Assembly: GCA_026005175.1 (NCBI GenBank)
Contig: BPKO01000007.1
Span: 117,183-181,182, forward strand
Source: Candidatus Tectimicrobiota bacterium
Lineage (GTDB): Bacteria > Tectomicrobia > Entotheonellia > Entotheonellales > Entotheonellaceae
Direction: 5' to 3'
DNA length: 64,000 bases
Shown here: in pieces, positions 11,805 to 20,555 of the stretch
Layout of the letters: each line of letters opens with the position of its first letter
Position numbering within the stretch: position 1 is the stretch's first letter
Notes under the pieces: model-generated
Databases searched by the model: none
The model's input: the letters and a program-made list of their open reading frames with translations, nothing else
Told to the model about the DNA's origin: nothing
Translations under genes and position numbers: made by a program

Positions 11805-12578
11805 GTGGCAAATCTGGTGCGCTACGAGCAAGACGGACACGTGGTGACCATCACCTACAACCGCCCCGAGCGCATGAACGCCATCAACGGCCAGATGCGC
11901 GCCGAGCTCAACGCCGCCTGGCTGCGCTTTCGCGACGACAACGACGCTTGGGTGGCCATCCTGACCGGCGCCGGGAAGGCCTTCTGCGCCGGCGCCGACA
12001 TTCGCGAGGGCGGGGCGGCCGGCACCTTTGCCGGCACGTTTTGGGAAAAGCCGACCATCAACTCGTTCGAAAGCGGCCTTGAGCTCTTCAAGCCCACGAT
12101 TGCCGCCGTCAACGGCCCGTGCCTGGGCTACGGCCTGACGGCGGTGTCGTTCTGCGACTTCGTGATCGCTTCGGAGCGGGCCACCTTTGGCTTCCCGGAA
12201 GTCCGCCTCGGGGTGCCAACCATTGTCGGTGCCATCCGCATGCCACAGCGGCTGCGCTGGGCCGACGCCATGGAGCTGCTGCTCATCGGCGAGCCCGTTG
12301 ACGCCTGGCGGGCAAAAGAAATGGGACTGGTGTGGAAAGTGGTGCCCCACGAAGCGCTGATGGACGAGGCCCGGCAGCTGGCGGCCCGCCTGTGCCAGGC
12401 CGCCCCGCTGGCGGTGCGGGCCACCAAGGAAGTGGCGGTGCGCACCCGCACCATGGCCTGGGTAGAAGCGGTGCGCTTTGGCGAAACCATGCGTCTGGTG
12501 GCCAACGCCACCGCCGATGCCGCCGAAGGCCGCACCGCGGCACGGGAAAAGCGCCCACCGCAGTGGAAAGGCCAGTAA
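11805..12578 (+). CDS. Enoyl-CoA hydratase/isomerase family protein
   Basis: This 257-residue crotonase-fold enzyme acts on acyl-CoA esters, typically hydrating enoyl-CoA in beta-oxidation. The oxyanion-hole region GKAFCAGADIREG lies near residue 62. The second active-site region, GFPEVRLGVPTIVGA, has the Glu typical of hydratases. Two starts are possible: ATG 11799 is too close to AAGGA, and GTG 11805 has correct spacing, so I prefer the GTG. It follows the deacetylase by 15 bases and precedes moxR by 18, so it may share a transcript with both. Confidence 0.87.
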   Translation: MANLVRYEQDGHVVTITYNRPERMNAINGQMRAELNAAWLRFRDDNDAWVAILTGAGKAFCAGADIREGGAAGTFAGTFWEKPTINSFESGLELFKPTIAAVNGPCLGYGLTAVSFCDFVIASERATFGFPEVRLGVPTIVGAIRMPQRLRWADAMELLLIGEPVDAWRAKEMGLVWKVVPHEALMDEARQLAARLCQAAPLAVRATKEVAVRTRTMAWVEAVRFGETMRLVANATADAAEGRTAAREKRPPQWKGQ

Positions 12579-12596
12579 ACGGAAGGAGTTGCCGGC

Positions 12597-13782
12597 GTGC
12601 TTGCGGTCGAGGCCCCCGCTGCCCCCGCCTGGGCCGCGTTGCCCCCTGAGCCCCCTGAAGTGGCCGCGCAGCGCCAGGCGGCGCGGCGGGCGGTGGCCGC
12701 ACTGCTTGCGGCGATGAACCGCTTTGTCGTCGGCCTGCCCCACGTGGTGCACCGCCTGGTAATGGGCCTGCTGGCCGACGGCCAGATCAAGCCCGGCAAG
12801 GCGGTGTGCGGCCACCTCCTGCTCGAAGCCGTCCCCGGTACGGCCAAAACCCTACTCTCAGAGACGCTGGCCACGCTGCTCGACGTTTCTTTTTCCCGCA
12901 TCCAGATGGATGCCGACAAGCGCCCCAGCGACATCCTGGGCTACTACGACCACGATCCGCAGCGGCAGAGCCTGGTGTTTCGCAAGGGCCCGATTTTTGC
13001 CCACATCGTGCTGGTAGACGAGATCAACCGGGCGCGGCCCCGAGGTCAAAGGCGCCCTGCTGCAGGCGATGGCCGAGCGCGAAGTGAGCATCGACACCGT
13101 GACTTATGAGCTGGAGGAGCCCTTCCTGGTGCTGGCCAACCAGAATCCCATCGAGCAGGAAGGGACTTACCCGCTGACCGAGGCCGAGCTCGACCGCTTC
13201 ATCGCCCGCATCCCTATTGGCTACCTTTCCCGCGAGCAGGAAGTGGCCATGCTGCAACGGGTGGCGCAGTTTCCTTCCCTGACGCGCACGCCCCTGGCCG
13301 GCCTCGACGGGGCTGGCGTGGTGGCCTTGCGCCGCTTCATTCGCGAGCACATGTACGTGGATCCCGCCGTAGCGGCTTACGCCGTGGATCTGGTGCGCGC
13401 CACGCGGCCCGAAGAACCCTCCCACGCCGCTTGCCTGGCCGACCTTTTCCTTGAGGGCCGCTCGCCCGTGCAGGTGGGCGCCTCGCCCCGCGCTTCTCTG
13501 GCGCTGCTGCACTTTGCCAAAGTGGCGGCTTTTCTGCACCCGCCCCTCGACCAGCCCGGCCGCAACTACGTGACGCCGGCCGACGTGGCGGCCGTGGCGT
13601 TCGACGTGCTCAACCACCGCCTCATCCTCCACGAACTAAGCCTTTATGCCCTGCTTGGGCGGCGGCCGGTGCCTTACCTCAACGCGGCGCTACGCGTCGA
13701 GGGACAGCGGGTCCTGCAGCGCCGCGAGGCGCTGCTGCAGCAAATCGTCCGCCGTATCCTGCGCGGAGTGCCGCTGCCGTGA
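12597..13782 (+). CDS. MoxR-family AAA+ ATPase, locus 1 (one frameshift)
   Basis: This ATPase of about 394 residues belongs to the MoxR group, which acts as chaperone or activator for VWA-domain proteins encoded beside it. Walker A is AVPGTAKTLL, Walker B is HIVLVDEINRA, and sensor-1 falls in VLANQNPIEQEGTYPL; the C-terminal lid domain follows. The GTG at 12597 has AAGGAG 9 bases upstream. The frame breaks in CCCC 13038-13041; dropping one C gives NRARPEVKGALLQAM. The stop overlaps the next start as GTGA, a coupled arrangement. The N-terminus is about 50 residues longer than usual and is proline/alanine rich. Confidence 0.88.
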
Positions 13783-14663
13783 CGTTTACCGACTGGCTGC
13801 TCAGCTGCGAAGCGGCGCTGGCCTTGCGGCTGCGCGCGGTGCTGCGCCACGGCCCGCCCGGCGCGTACCGCGGCCGCGAAGCGGGCAAGGGATTTCGCCT
13901 CCACCACTACGAAGCCTACCGGCCAGGAGACGACCGCCGCGGGCTCGACTGGAAAGCGAGCCGCAAGGAGGGCACGCTGCTGGTGCGGCGCTTTACGGCC
14001 GAAAGGCGCCTCGAGGTGCTGGCGCTGTGCGACGTCAGCGCCTCGATGTGTTTTGGCCGCACGCAGCCCAAGTTGCGCATCGCCCTCGACTGTGCCGGCC
14101 TCCTGGCGCTGGCGGCGCTGCGCCGCGGCAATGCTTTTGGCCTGCTGGCCTTTGCCGCCGACGTCGTCGCCTATTTCCCGCCGCGCCAGCGCCGTGACGC
14201 CGTGTTGGCTGCCCTCGAGTACTTGTGGACGTACCGGCCTGAAGGGACGGCTGCCCCTACGCGCCTGGCCGCCGTGCTGCCGTACCTCTCCCCGCAGCGC
14301 CCCCGCCTGGTGTGCCTCCTGTCGGACCTGCGCACCCCTGATTGGCAGGAGGTGCTAGCCGCCCTTTGCGCCCACCACGACCCCCTGGTCGTTCGCATCG
14401 CCGACGAGGGAGAAAAGACGCTGCCGACCCTTGGCCCCTTCGTGGTAAAGGATTTGGAGAGCGGGGAACACCGCCTGCTCGATACCGCCTCTTTGGCAGT
14501 GCGCCGGGCTTATCGCCAGGCGGCCGAGGCCGTGCAAGCCGAGCACGAGCGCGCCTTGCAACGCCTGTGCGGCACCGCCTACGTGCTGGCAGAGCCAACC
14601 ACCGACTACCGGGAGGCGCTGGTGCGGCTGTTTCTGGAAAAAACATACGACACGGCGAGATAA
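13779..14663 (+). CDS. DUF58 domain protein, locus 1
   Basis: This 294-residue DUF58 protein carries the signature YRPGDDRRGLDWKASRKEG near residue 45. It is followed by a VWA-like segment with an incomplete metal-site motif, ALCDVSASMCFG. It has no transmembrane segment, unlike many DUF58 proteins, so it is probably cytoplasmic or peripheral. Its start overlaps the moxR stop by 4 bases, and the next gene follows after 6. MoxR-DUF58-VWA sets are known as envelope-associated chaperone systems, but the function of this one is not established. Confidence 0.85.
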   Translation: MTFTDWLLSCEAALALRLRAVLRHGPPGAYRGREAGKGFRLHHYEAYRPGDDRRGLDWKASRKEGTLLVRRFTAERRLEVLALCDVSASMCFGRTQPKLRIALDCAGLLALAALRRGNAFGLLAFAADVVAYFPPRQRRDAVLAALEYLWTYRPEGTAAPTRLAAVLPYLSPQRPRLVCLLSDLRTPDWQEVLAALCAHHDPLVVRIADEGEKTLPTLGPFVVKDLESGEHRLLDTASLAVRRAYRQAAEAVQAEHERALQRLCGTAYVLAEPTTDYREALVRLFLEKTYDTAR

Positions 14664-14669
14664 CCGGGC

Positions 14670-16366
14670 ATGCGTGTTGGCTTGCGCTGCGTCATCCTCC
14701 TGAGCCTGTGGCTGGTGCCGGCCGCAGCACGGGGTGCCCCGGCCTACTACACCCTTTCTGACTTCCAGCTCTACACGCGCCAGGCCGACGGCACCCTGCG
14801 GCGCACGGAAGTGCTGTCGCAGCTGTCACGGCAGCAGGTGGTAGGGGCGGTGGCCTGGACGACCCCGGCAGAGCGCGACGCCAAGCTGCAGCGCTTGCAG
14901 GCCTTCCTCCAGCACCCCCCACGCGGGCTTCCTGCCTGGCGGCAGGCGCGCCCGGGACCGCAAGGGGCCTCATTTGCCACTTACGTCTTTACCCTGGCTG
15001 GCGAGCAGAGCCTGGCGCAGCTGGCGGTGGTGCTCAACGCCTTGCAAGAACAACCGGCGCTCGACTACGCCTTGCCTGTGCTGACTTTGTCCCAGGGCGC
15101 GGTCGTCCCTTCGATCGACTTCACCGTGGTCTTCGCAGCCCACGCCGACGAGGAGGCCATTCGCCGCGTGCTGGCGCGCCAGCCGGTCAGCGTGGTGCAG
15201 CAGCAGGGAACGACCTACACGCTGCGCCTGCGGCCGCAGGCGGTAACCAACCTCTTTGCCGTTTGGCGCGCTTTTGCCGAAGCCGCGCCGCTGGTGGCGG
15301 ACGTCCAGCCGGCCTGGCTCGACCTTGCGGCAGCCTCCACCACGCCGCCCCCCGGTGGCCGCGCCCCCGGTGACGCCAGCGCCCCTTGCCCCCGCGCAGG
15401 TGCCGCCCGCGGCCGCCCTCACCGTACGCACGGCGCTGGAGACAGGCTGGGCCTTTCCGCTGGTCGAGGTGCGGCAGCCGGTGCAATACCGCCTGGAGAT
15501 CGAGCGCTCGCCCGAGGTGACGGTGCTGGCCGAAAGCGTGGCCGCCTCCTGCCATCCGCCGCCTTCTGGCACGCAGCACAGACTTGCCAGAAGAGCTTTT
15601 GGAGGTCACCGAGGCGGCGCGCACGCACCACGTGCTGGACGAAGCGCGCGTGCGCGAGACGTGGGTGTATACGCTGCGCTTTTCCAAGCCCGGCACCTAC
15701 ATCCTGCCGCCGCTACCCGTCGTCTACCGCCGCAGCGGGGCTGCCCCTCGCACGGTGGCAAGCGAACCGGCCCGCGGCCACACCCTCACCGTGGATGCCC
15801 ACCTCTCCCCTGCGGTGGCCGGCATTCCGGGCGAGCTCCTGGAGCTGCCCGCCAACTTCTGGCCCCTGTGGCGCTGGCTGCCCTGGCTGGCCGCCGTGCT
15901 GGGTGCCGGCGGCGGCATGCTTCTGGTTGCCGGCCTCTGGCGCCGCCCGCCACGGCAAATGCGGGCCCCCGCGCCGCCGTCGCCCCGCCAGCTGCGGCAG
16001 CAGGCCCTGCAGGCGCTACAGCACTTGCGCCAGACCCTGCCCGAACACGGGGACGCGGTGCGGCCCTGGCTGCGCCGGGGCGCAGGGCTGCTGCGGCGCT
16101 TTCTTGGGCAGTGGTGCTGCAACGACGCCACTGCCTTTACGGGAGCGGCCGGGCTGTCAGCCACCACCATCCTGGATTACTTGCAAGCTACGCCCGAGGC
16201 ACAGGCGCAGCTTGAGCCCGCGCTGCACTTGCTGGAAACCCTTGACCGCCTGGCCGCGGCGCCTGAAGTGACGCTGACTGCCGAGGCCTGCCGGCAGCTC
16301 TGTGCCGAGCTGGAAGCGGCCCTTGCGCGCCTTATGCAGGCCGGGAGGTCCCATGACTTTCGCTAA
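14670..16366 (+). CDS. BatD-like envelope protein (two frameshifts)
   Basis: This secreted/membrane protein of about 565 residues is poorly conserved. A signal peptide is visible in MRVGLRCVILLSLWLVPAAA. A long beta-rich, proline-containing region follows, then PGTYILPPLPVVY typical of BatD-like beta domains, and one transmembrane helix (LPWLAAVLGAGGGMLLVAGL). A cytoplasmic helical tail of about 150 residues completes it. Frame changes at the C6 run 15348-15353 and around 15560-15590 are needed to read it through. It overlaps the next gene by 14 bases. The assignment rests on operon context and topology more than on sequence. Confidence 0.65.
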
Positions 16367-17420
16367 GCCCCAGGCCTTGCTGCTGCTCGTTGCGGTCGCC
16401 CTGCTTTGGCTTCCCCGCCGCCAGCCACGTGTGGTGCTGGCCTTCAACCTCCTTGAGGCCATGCCACCGCTGCGCCGGCGCTGGCTGCGGCACCTCCCCT
16501 TTTTCCTGCTCACCGCCGTGCTGGTGCTGCTCATCGTCCTCGCGGCCGAGCCCACGGGCGGCAGCCAGGAGCTCTACACGGTGCAGGAAGCCCGCAACAT
16601 CTTGCTGCTGATTGACACCTCGGCGAGCATGGAAGGCGCTCCCATCCGCACGGTCAAGGCGGTGGCCGAGGCGTTTATCCGCCGGCGACCGCCTGACGAC
16701 CGCATCGGCATCGTGCTGTTTAGTGACGTGGCTTCGGGGGGCATTCTCACGCGCAATCACCGGGGACTCATCAAGGAGCTGCGCCGGCAGGAAGGCATCG
16801 GCATTAGCGGCACCCAGCTTGGCCTGGGGCTGCTGAAGTGCCTTGCCAGCTTTATCGAAGACGAGGTGGAAACCGTCCTGTGGCGTGACCGCACGCTGAG
16901 CATGGCGCAGCGCGAGCAGCGCTTCCAGCACGCCCTGGCAGAAACGGCACGCCTGGCCCGCCACCTGCGGCACCGGCAACCCGGTCCCTTCACGCTGCAT
17001 CTGCCCGAGATTCCCGACCCACGCCAGCTGGGGCGAGGCAAAGTGCTGATTATCCTCAGCGACGCCAAGGTGCAGTTGGCGCCGGCGGCCGAGTACATCG
17101 ACCACGTGCAGGTCCTGCACCTCTTTGAGCAGTGGGGATTCGAGCACCTGTACTTTATCAGCGTCGACGCTCTTCCCGAGCACCTGCAGCCGCTGTTTCA
17201 GCGCCATCCTTTCTGGCGTTTCTTCCGGCTTCGCAGCCTGACCGATGCCGCACAACTGGCCCAGGTCTATGCCGAGATCGACCGCCTGGAGCGAACCCCA
17301 AGTCGCGTCGAAGGGCGCCTTGTGCCCCGGCCGCTTTTTCTCTATGGCCTGCCAGGACTGCTGCTGGTGCCGCTGGCGCTGCTCCTGCAACGCTGGCCGC
17401 CGTTTCGGAGCGAGGGATGA
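16353..17420 (+). CDS. VWA domain membrane protein (BatA/BatB-like)
   Basis: This 355-residue protein has two N-terminal transmembrane helices (QALLLLVAVALLWLP and LPFFLLTAVLVLLIVLAA), then a von Willebrand A domain with the complete metal-site start LLIDTSASMEG, and a last helix near the C-terminus (LFLYGLPGLLLVPLALLL). An insertion of about 60 charged residues sits inside the VWA fold before the LIILSDAKVQ strand. The ATG at 16353 has GGGAGG upstream and lies inside the end of the preceding gene. It is probably anchored with the VWA domain outside the cytoplasm, as in Bat operons. Confidence 0.8.
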   Translation: MTFAKPQALLLLVAVALLWLPRRQPRVVLAFNLLEAMPPLRRRWLRHLPFFLLTAVLVLLIVLAAEPTGGSQELYTVQEARNILLLIDTSASMEGAPIRTVKAVAEAFIRRRPPDDRIGIVLFSDVASGGILTRNHRGLIKELRRQEGIGISGTQLGLGLLKCLASFIEDEVETVLWRDRTLSMAQREQRFQHALAETARLARHLRHRQPGPFTLHLPEIPDPRQLGRGKVLIILSDAKVQLAPAAEYIDHVQVLHLFEQWGFEHLYFISVDALPEHLQPLFQRHPFWRFFRLRSLTDAAQLAQVYAEIDRLERTPSRVEGRLVPRPLFLYGLPGLLLVPLALLLQRWPPFRSEG

Positions 17421-18250
17421 GAAACCGTCGCGTGGCGCTGGCAACCGGGACCTTGCTGGTGCTGGCAGGGATCGTCCTTTTCGGGCTATGGCTGCTGGGC
17501 GCGGACACTTACCGCCTGTTGCAGCAGGCAGAAGACCACTACCGCGCCGGGGAGTACCGCGCCGCGGCCACGACCTACGCGCAGGTGCAACAGCGCAGCG
17601 CCTCGCTGCTGGGCCGTCTCGTTTCCTGGCTGCTGGGGTCGGCGGCCCACCCGGCGCGCTTGGCCCTGCAGGTGGCCAACAGCCGCGGCCATCTCGCCGA
17701 GCAGGCGCTGCGGCAGTACCAGCAGCGAGCGCAGGAGACCTCCTTACCCCCTGAGCCGGTGGAGGCACAGCGCTTGCTGCTGGCAGCGCGCCAGGCGTAC
17801 CAGGACGTTCCTGCCAGCGCGGCGCGCGCGCACGTGCTGGCCCAGATCAACACCGCCCGCCTTGACACCTGGTTGCTGCTGCTGGCGGCGCTGAGCGACC
17901 GCAGCGCCGGGCAACAGGCGCTGCAGGAACAGCTGCGGCGCGCCCTTGCGCAGGCAGCGCACGCTGCCGACCTGAGCCATACGTACGCCAAGCTGCTGAC
18001 GCCGCAGGAGCGCATGACGGCCCTGTTGCTGCTTGAAGCGCTAGCGGGTACAGAACAGGTGCCTGGGCCGGGGCGCGCGCTCCTGAGTCGCTTGGGGCAG
18101 CTGCTGGGACAGCCGCCGCAGGCGCTCTCGGCGCAGGAGCGCCAGCGCTTTCACCAGTTCTTTTTTGCTCTCCCCTTGGAAGCAAAGCACCCCTGGCCCC
18201 GGGCCGGCGGCGAGCAGGCCGGCGCCGGGACGCCCCAGGAGGCCCACTAG
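17417..18250 (+). CDS. TPR-like helical repeat membrane protein
   Basis: This 277-residue protein has one N-terminal transmembrane helix (TLLVLAGIVLFGLWLLGA) and a helical body. The first repeat, LLQQAEDHYRAGEYRAAATT, is a recognisable TPR unit; later helices are alanine/leucine rich and more degenerate. ATG at 17417 overlaps the VWA gene stop (ATGA), showing coupling. In Bat operons a TPR protein (BatC/BatE) lies between or after the VWA genes, and this fits. It may be a scaffold for the two VWA proteins; this is inferred from position. Confidence 0.7.
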   Translation: MRNRRVALATGTLLVLAGIVLFGLWLLGADTYRLLQQAEDHYRAGEYRAAATTYAQVQQRSASLLGRLVSWLLGSAAHPARLALQVANSRGHLAEQALRQYQQRAQETSLPPEPVEAQRLLLAARQAYQDVPASAARAHVLAQINTARLDTWLLLLAALSDRSAGQQALQEQLRRALAQAAHAADLSHTYAKLLTPQERMTALLLLEALAGTEQVPGPGRALLSRLGQLLGQPPQALSAQERQRFHQFFFALPLEAKHPWPRAGGEQAGAGTPQEAH

Positions 18251-18255
18251 GCGCG

Positions 18256-19266
18256 ATGCCGGCGTTTGCCCACCCGCAGGTGCTGTGGGGCTTGCTGCTG
18301 CTTTTCCCCTTGGCTTGCCTGCTGTGGCGCGCCAGTTGCCGGCGCCGCCGGCTCTTGCGGCAGTGGAGCGCCGTGCCGGAAGTGCACTGCCGCAGTCGCC
18401 TTCCCTCGGGCTGGCGCGAGTGGCAAAGCGGCCTGTCGCTTTTGGCCGGCTTTGTCCTTGCCGTGCTGGGCTTTGCCTCACCCATGTGGCACCGCGTGCA
18501 GTGGGAGCCGGCCTGGGAACGGGTCGCCCTGGGGCTGCTGCTCGACGTGTCGCGCAGCATGGATGCTCCGGCGCTGCCGCATGCGCCCGAGCTTGGGAGT
18601 CGGCTGGCAGTGATGAAACAGGCCGTGCAGGAGTTGCTGGCCCGGCTGCCGCCCGGCGTGCGCATCGGGGTAGTCGCTTTTGCCGGCGTGGCCGTGCCGC
18701 TGGTGCCCGAACCCAGCGCCGACCACCAGGCCGTGCTGGCCAAAGTGCGCCGCCTGGACACTGACTTTATCGCCCATCCGGGAACGGATCTCGCCGCCGC
18801 CCTCCGCGAAGGGCTGGCGCTGTTTGTGGACGACGAGGCGGCAGCCGCCAAGGCCCTGGTGCTACTCAGCGACGGCGATGCCGCACCGACGCCCGCCTTG
18901 CAGGCCGTGCTCGATACCGTCTCGGTGCCCATTTTTGTGCTGGGGCTGGGAACGCCGCAGCCGGTGGCCCTTCCTGCCGCTTCAGGGAGCTGGCCGCCGC
19001 GCCAGCGCTACGCGTCCGTAACCACCCGGCTCAACGAGCCCCTGCTGCGCCTGGTGGCCGCCCGCAGCGGCGGCACGTACTATCCTATGCGGCAGCAAGC
19101 GCACCTCACCGACGTCCTGCGGCGCCTTGTCGCGCAGCAGGGCATGCAAGTCGCCAAGCCGGTGCCACGGCCACGCTCGGTACGGCACTGGCTGTTCCTG
19201 GCTGCCAGCGCCTGCCTCTTTGCCCACCTGTGGCCGCAGCGGCCACGCTGGAGAGGCCCGCGCTGA
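18256..19266 (+). CDS. Second VWA domain membrane protein of locus 1
   Basis: This 336-residue protein has two N-terminal helices (VLWGLLLLFPLACLLW and LSLLAGFVLAVLGFA), then a VWA domain with the metal-site elements LLLDVSRSMDA, HPGTDLAAALREG and LVLLSDGDA, and a short C-terminal helix (HWLFLAASACLFAHLW). The topology matches BatA/BatB, with the VWA domain flanked by membrane anchors. It begins 5 bases after the TPR gene stop and ends the operon. Two VWA proteins with different metal-site detail (DTSAS and DVSRS) suggest a heteromeric partner pair. Confidence 0.82.
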   Translation: MPAFAHPQVLWGLLLLFPLACLLWRASCRRRRLLRQWSAVPEVHCRSRLPSGWREWQSGLSLLAGFVLAVLGFASPMWHRVQWEPAWERVALGLLLDVSRSMDAPALPHAPELGSRLAVMKQAVQELLARLPPGVRIGVVAFAGVAVPLVPEPSADHQAVLAKVRRLDTDFIAHPGTDLAAALREGLALFVDDEAAAAKALVLLSDGDAAPTPALQAVLDTVSVPIFVLGLGTPQPVALPAASGSWPPRQRYASVTTRLNEPLLRLVAARSGGTYYPMRQQAHLTDVLRRLVAQQGMQVAKPVPRPRSVRHWLFLAASACLFAHLWPQRPRWRGPR

Positions 19267-19272
19267 AGGCGC

Positions 19273-19278
19273 TATAAT
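19273..19278 (+). promoter_or_regulatory. Possible -10 element for acyl-CoA dehydrogenase
   Basis: A perfect TATAAT, rare in such GC-rich DNA, lies 32 bases before the dehydrogenase ATG and just after the VWA stop. No convincing -35 is present. Confidence 0.35.
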
Positions 19279-19309
19279 GGGCCACACGCTGGCCAAGAGG
19301 GGAACCGGC

Positions 19310-20468
19310 ATGGACCTGGCTCTAACTCCGGAACAGGAAGCGCTGCAGGCCCTGGTGCGGCGCTTTGCGACGCAGGAAGTGGCGCCGCGTGCGGCGGCAA
19401 CCGATCGCGACGGCACCTTTCCCGGCGACTCTGGTGCGCCAGGCCGGGGCGCTGGGGCTCCTGGGCATCCTGACGCCGCCCGAGTATGGCGGCACGCGCA
19501 TGGGGTATCTGGCCCTGGCGCTGGTGGTGGAAGCGCTGGCTGCGGCCTGCGCCAGTACGGCGCTGGTGATCGACGTACACGTCTCCACCGTCATCGACCC
19601 CCTGCAGCGCTTTGGCCTCCCGGAGCAAAAAGCGCGCTGGCTGCCGGCAATGAGCCGCGGTGAGCGCCTGGGCGCTTTTGTCCTCAGCGAGCCGGAAGCA
19701 GGATCAGACGCCGCCGCCATTCGCACCCGTGCCGTCCGTGACGGCGACACGTATGTCCTGGACGGCCACAAGACCTTTATCACCAATGCCGGGCAGGCCG
19801 ACGTGTACGTGGTCTTTGCCAAGACGGCGCCCCAGGCCGGCAGTCGCGGCATCACAGCGTTCCTGGTCGAGCGCGACACCCCGGGCATGACCTTTGGAGC
19901 GCCCATGGCCAAAATGGGCCTCAACGGCTCTGCCACGGCCGACGTGCACTTCGACCGCTGCCGCGTTCCGCTCGCGCACCGGCTGGGCGAAGAAGGCCAG
20001 GGCTTCAAAATCGCCATGATCACCCTTGACTACGGCCGCATCGGCATTGCCGCGCAGGCCGTGGGGCTGGCCCAGGGCGCCTTTGATTACGCCTTCGCTT
20101 ATGCGCGCCAGCGCCAGGCCTTTGGACAGCCCATCGTGCAGTTCCAGGGCCTGCAGTTCCTGCTGGCCGACCTCATCACCCGCATCGAGGCAGCCCGCTA
20201 CCTGACTTACAAAGCGGCCCACGTGGCCGACCAGGGCGACGCCCGCCTGAGCCGCTATGCCGCGATGGCCAAGCTCTTTGCTTCGGAAACCGCCATGCAC
20301 GTCACCACCGAAGCGGTGCAGGTCCTGGGCGGCCACGGCTACATGAAAGCCCACCCGGTGGAACGCATGATGCGCGATGCCAAGGCAAGCCAGCTCTACG
20401 AGGGAACCAGCCAGATCCAGCGCCTGGTCATCGCCCGCCGCTTGCTGGCCGAACATGCTGCGCGCTAG
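19310..20468 (+). CDS. Acyl-CoA dehydrogenase (one frameshift)
   Basis: This FAD-dependent acyl-CoA dehydrogenase of about 385 residues introduces the alpha-beta double bond in fatty or branched acyl-CoA. Features are FVLSEPEAGSDAAAIRTRAV, ITNAGQADVYVVFAKT and RQRQAFGQPIVQFQGLQF. GGHGYMKAHPVERMMRDAKA and the catalytic-base region QLYEGTSQIQRLVIARR close the protein. The ATG at 19310 has GAGGGG upstream. The frame breaks at CCC 19431-19433; deleting one C yields DGTFPATLVRQAGALG. Likely works with electron-transfer flavoprotein encoded elsewhere. Confidence 0.88.
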
Positions 20469-20555
20469 AGAATCCTCGCACCGGCATCCCGCCCGTCCCC
20501 CCTGGCGTGGGGGACGCTCCCGTCGCTGCTTCTGGCGACAGCGACCGCCCTGCTG

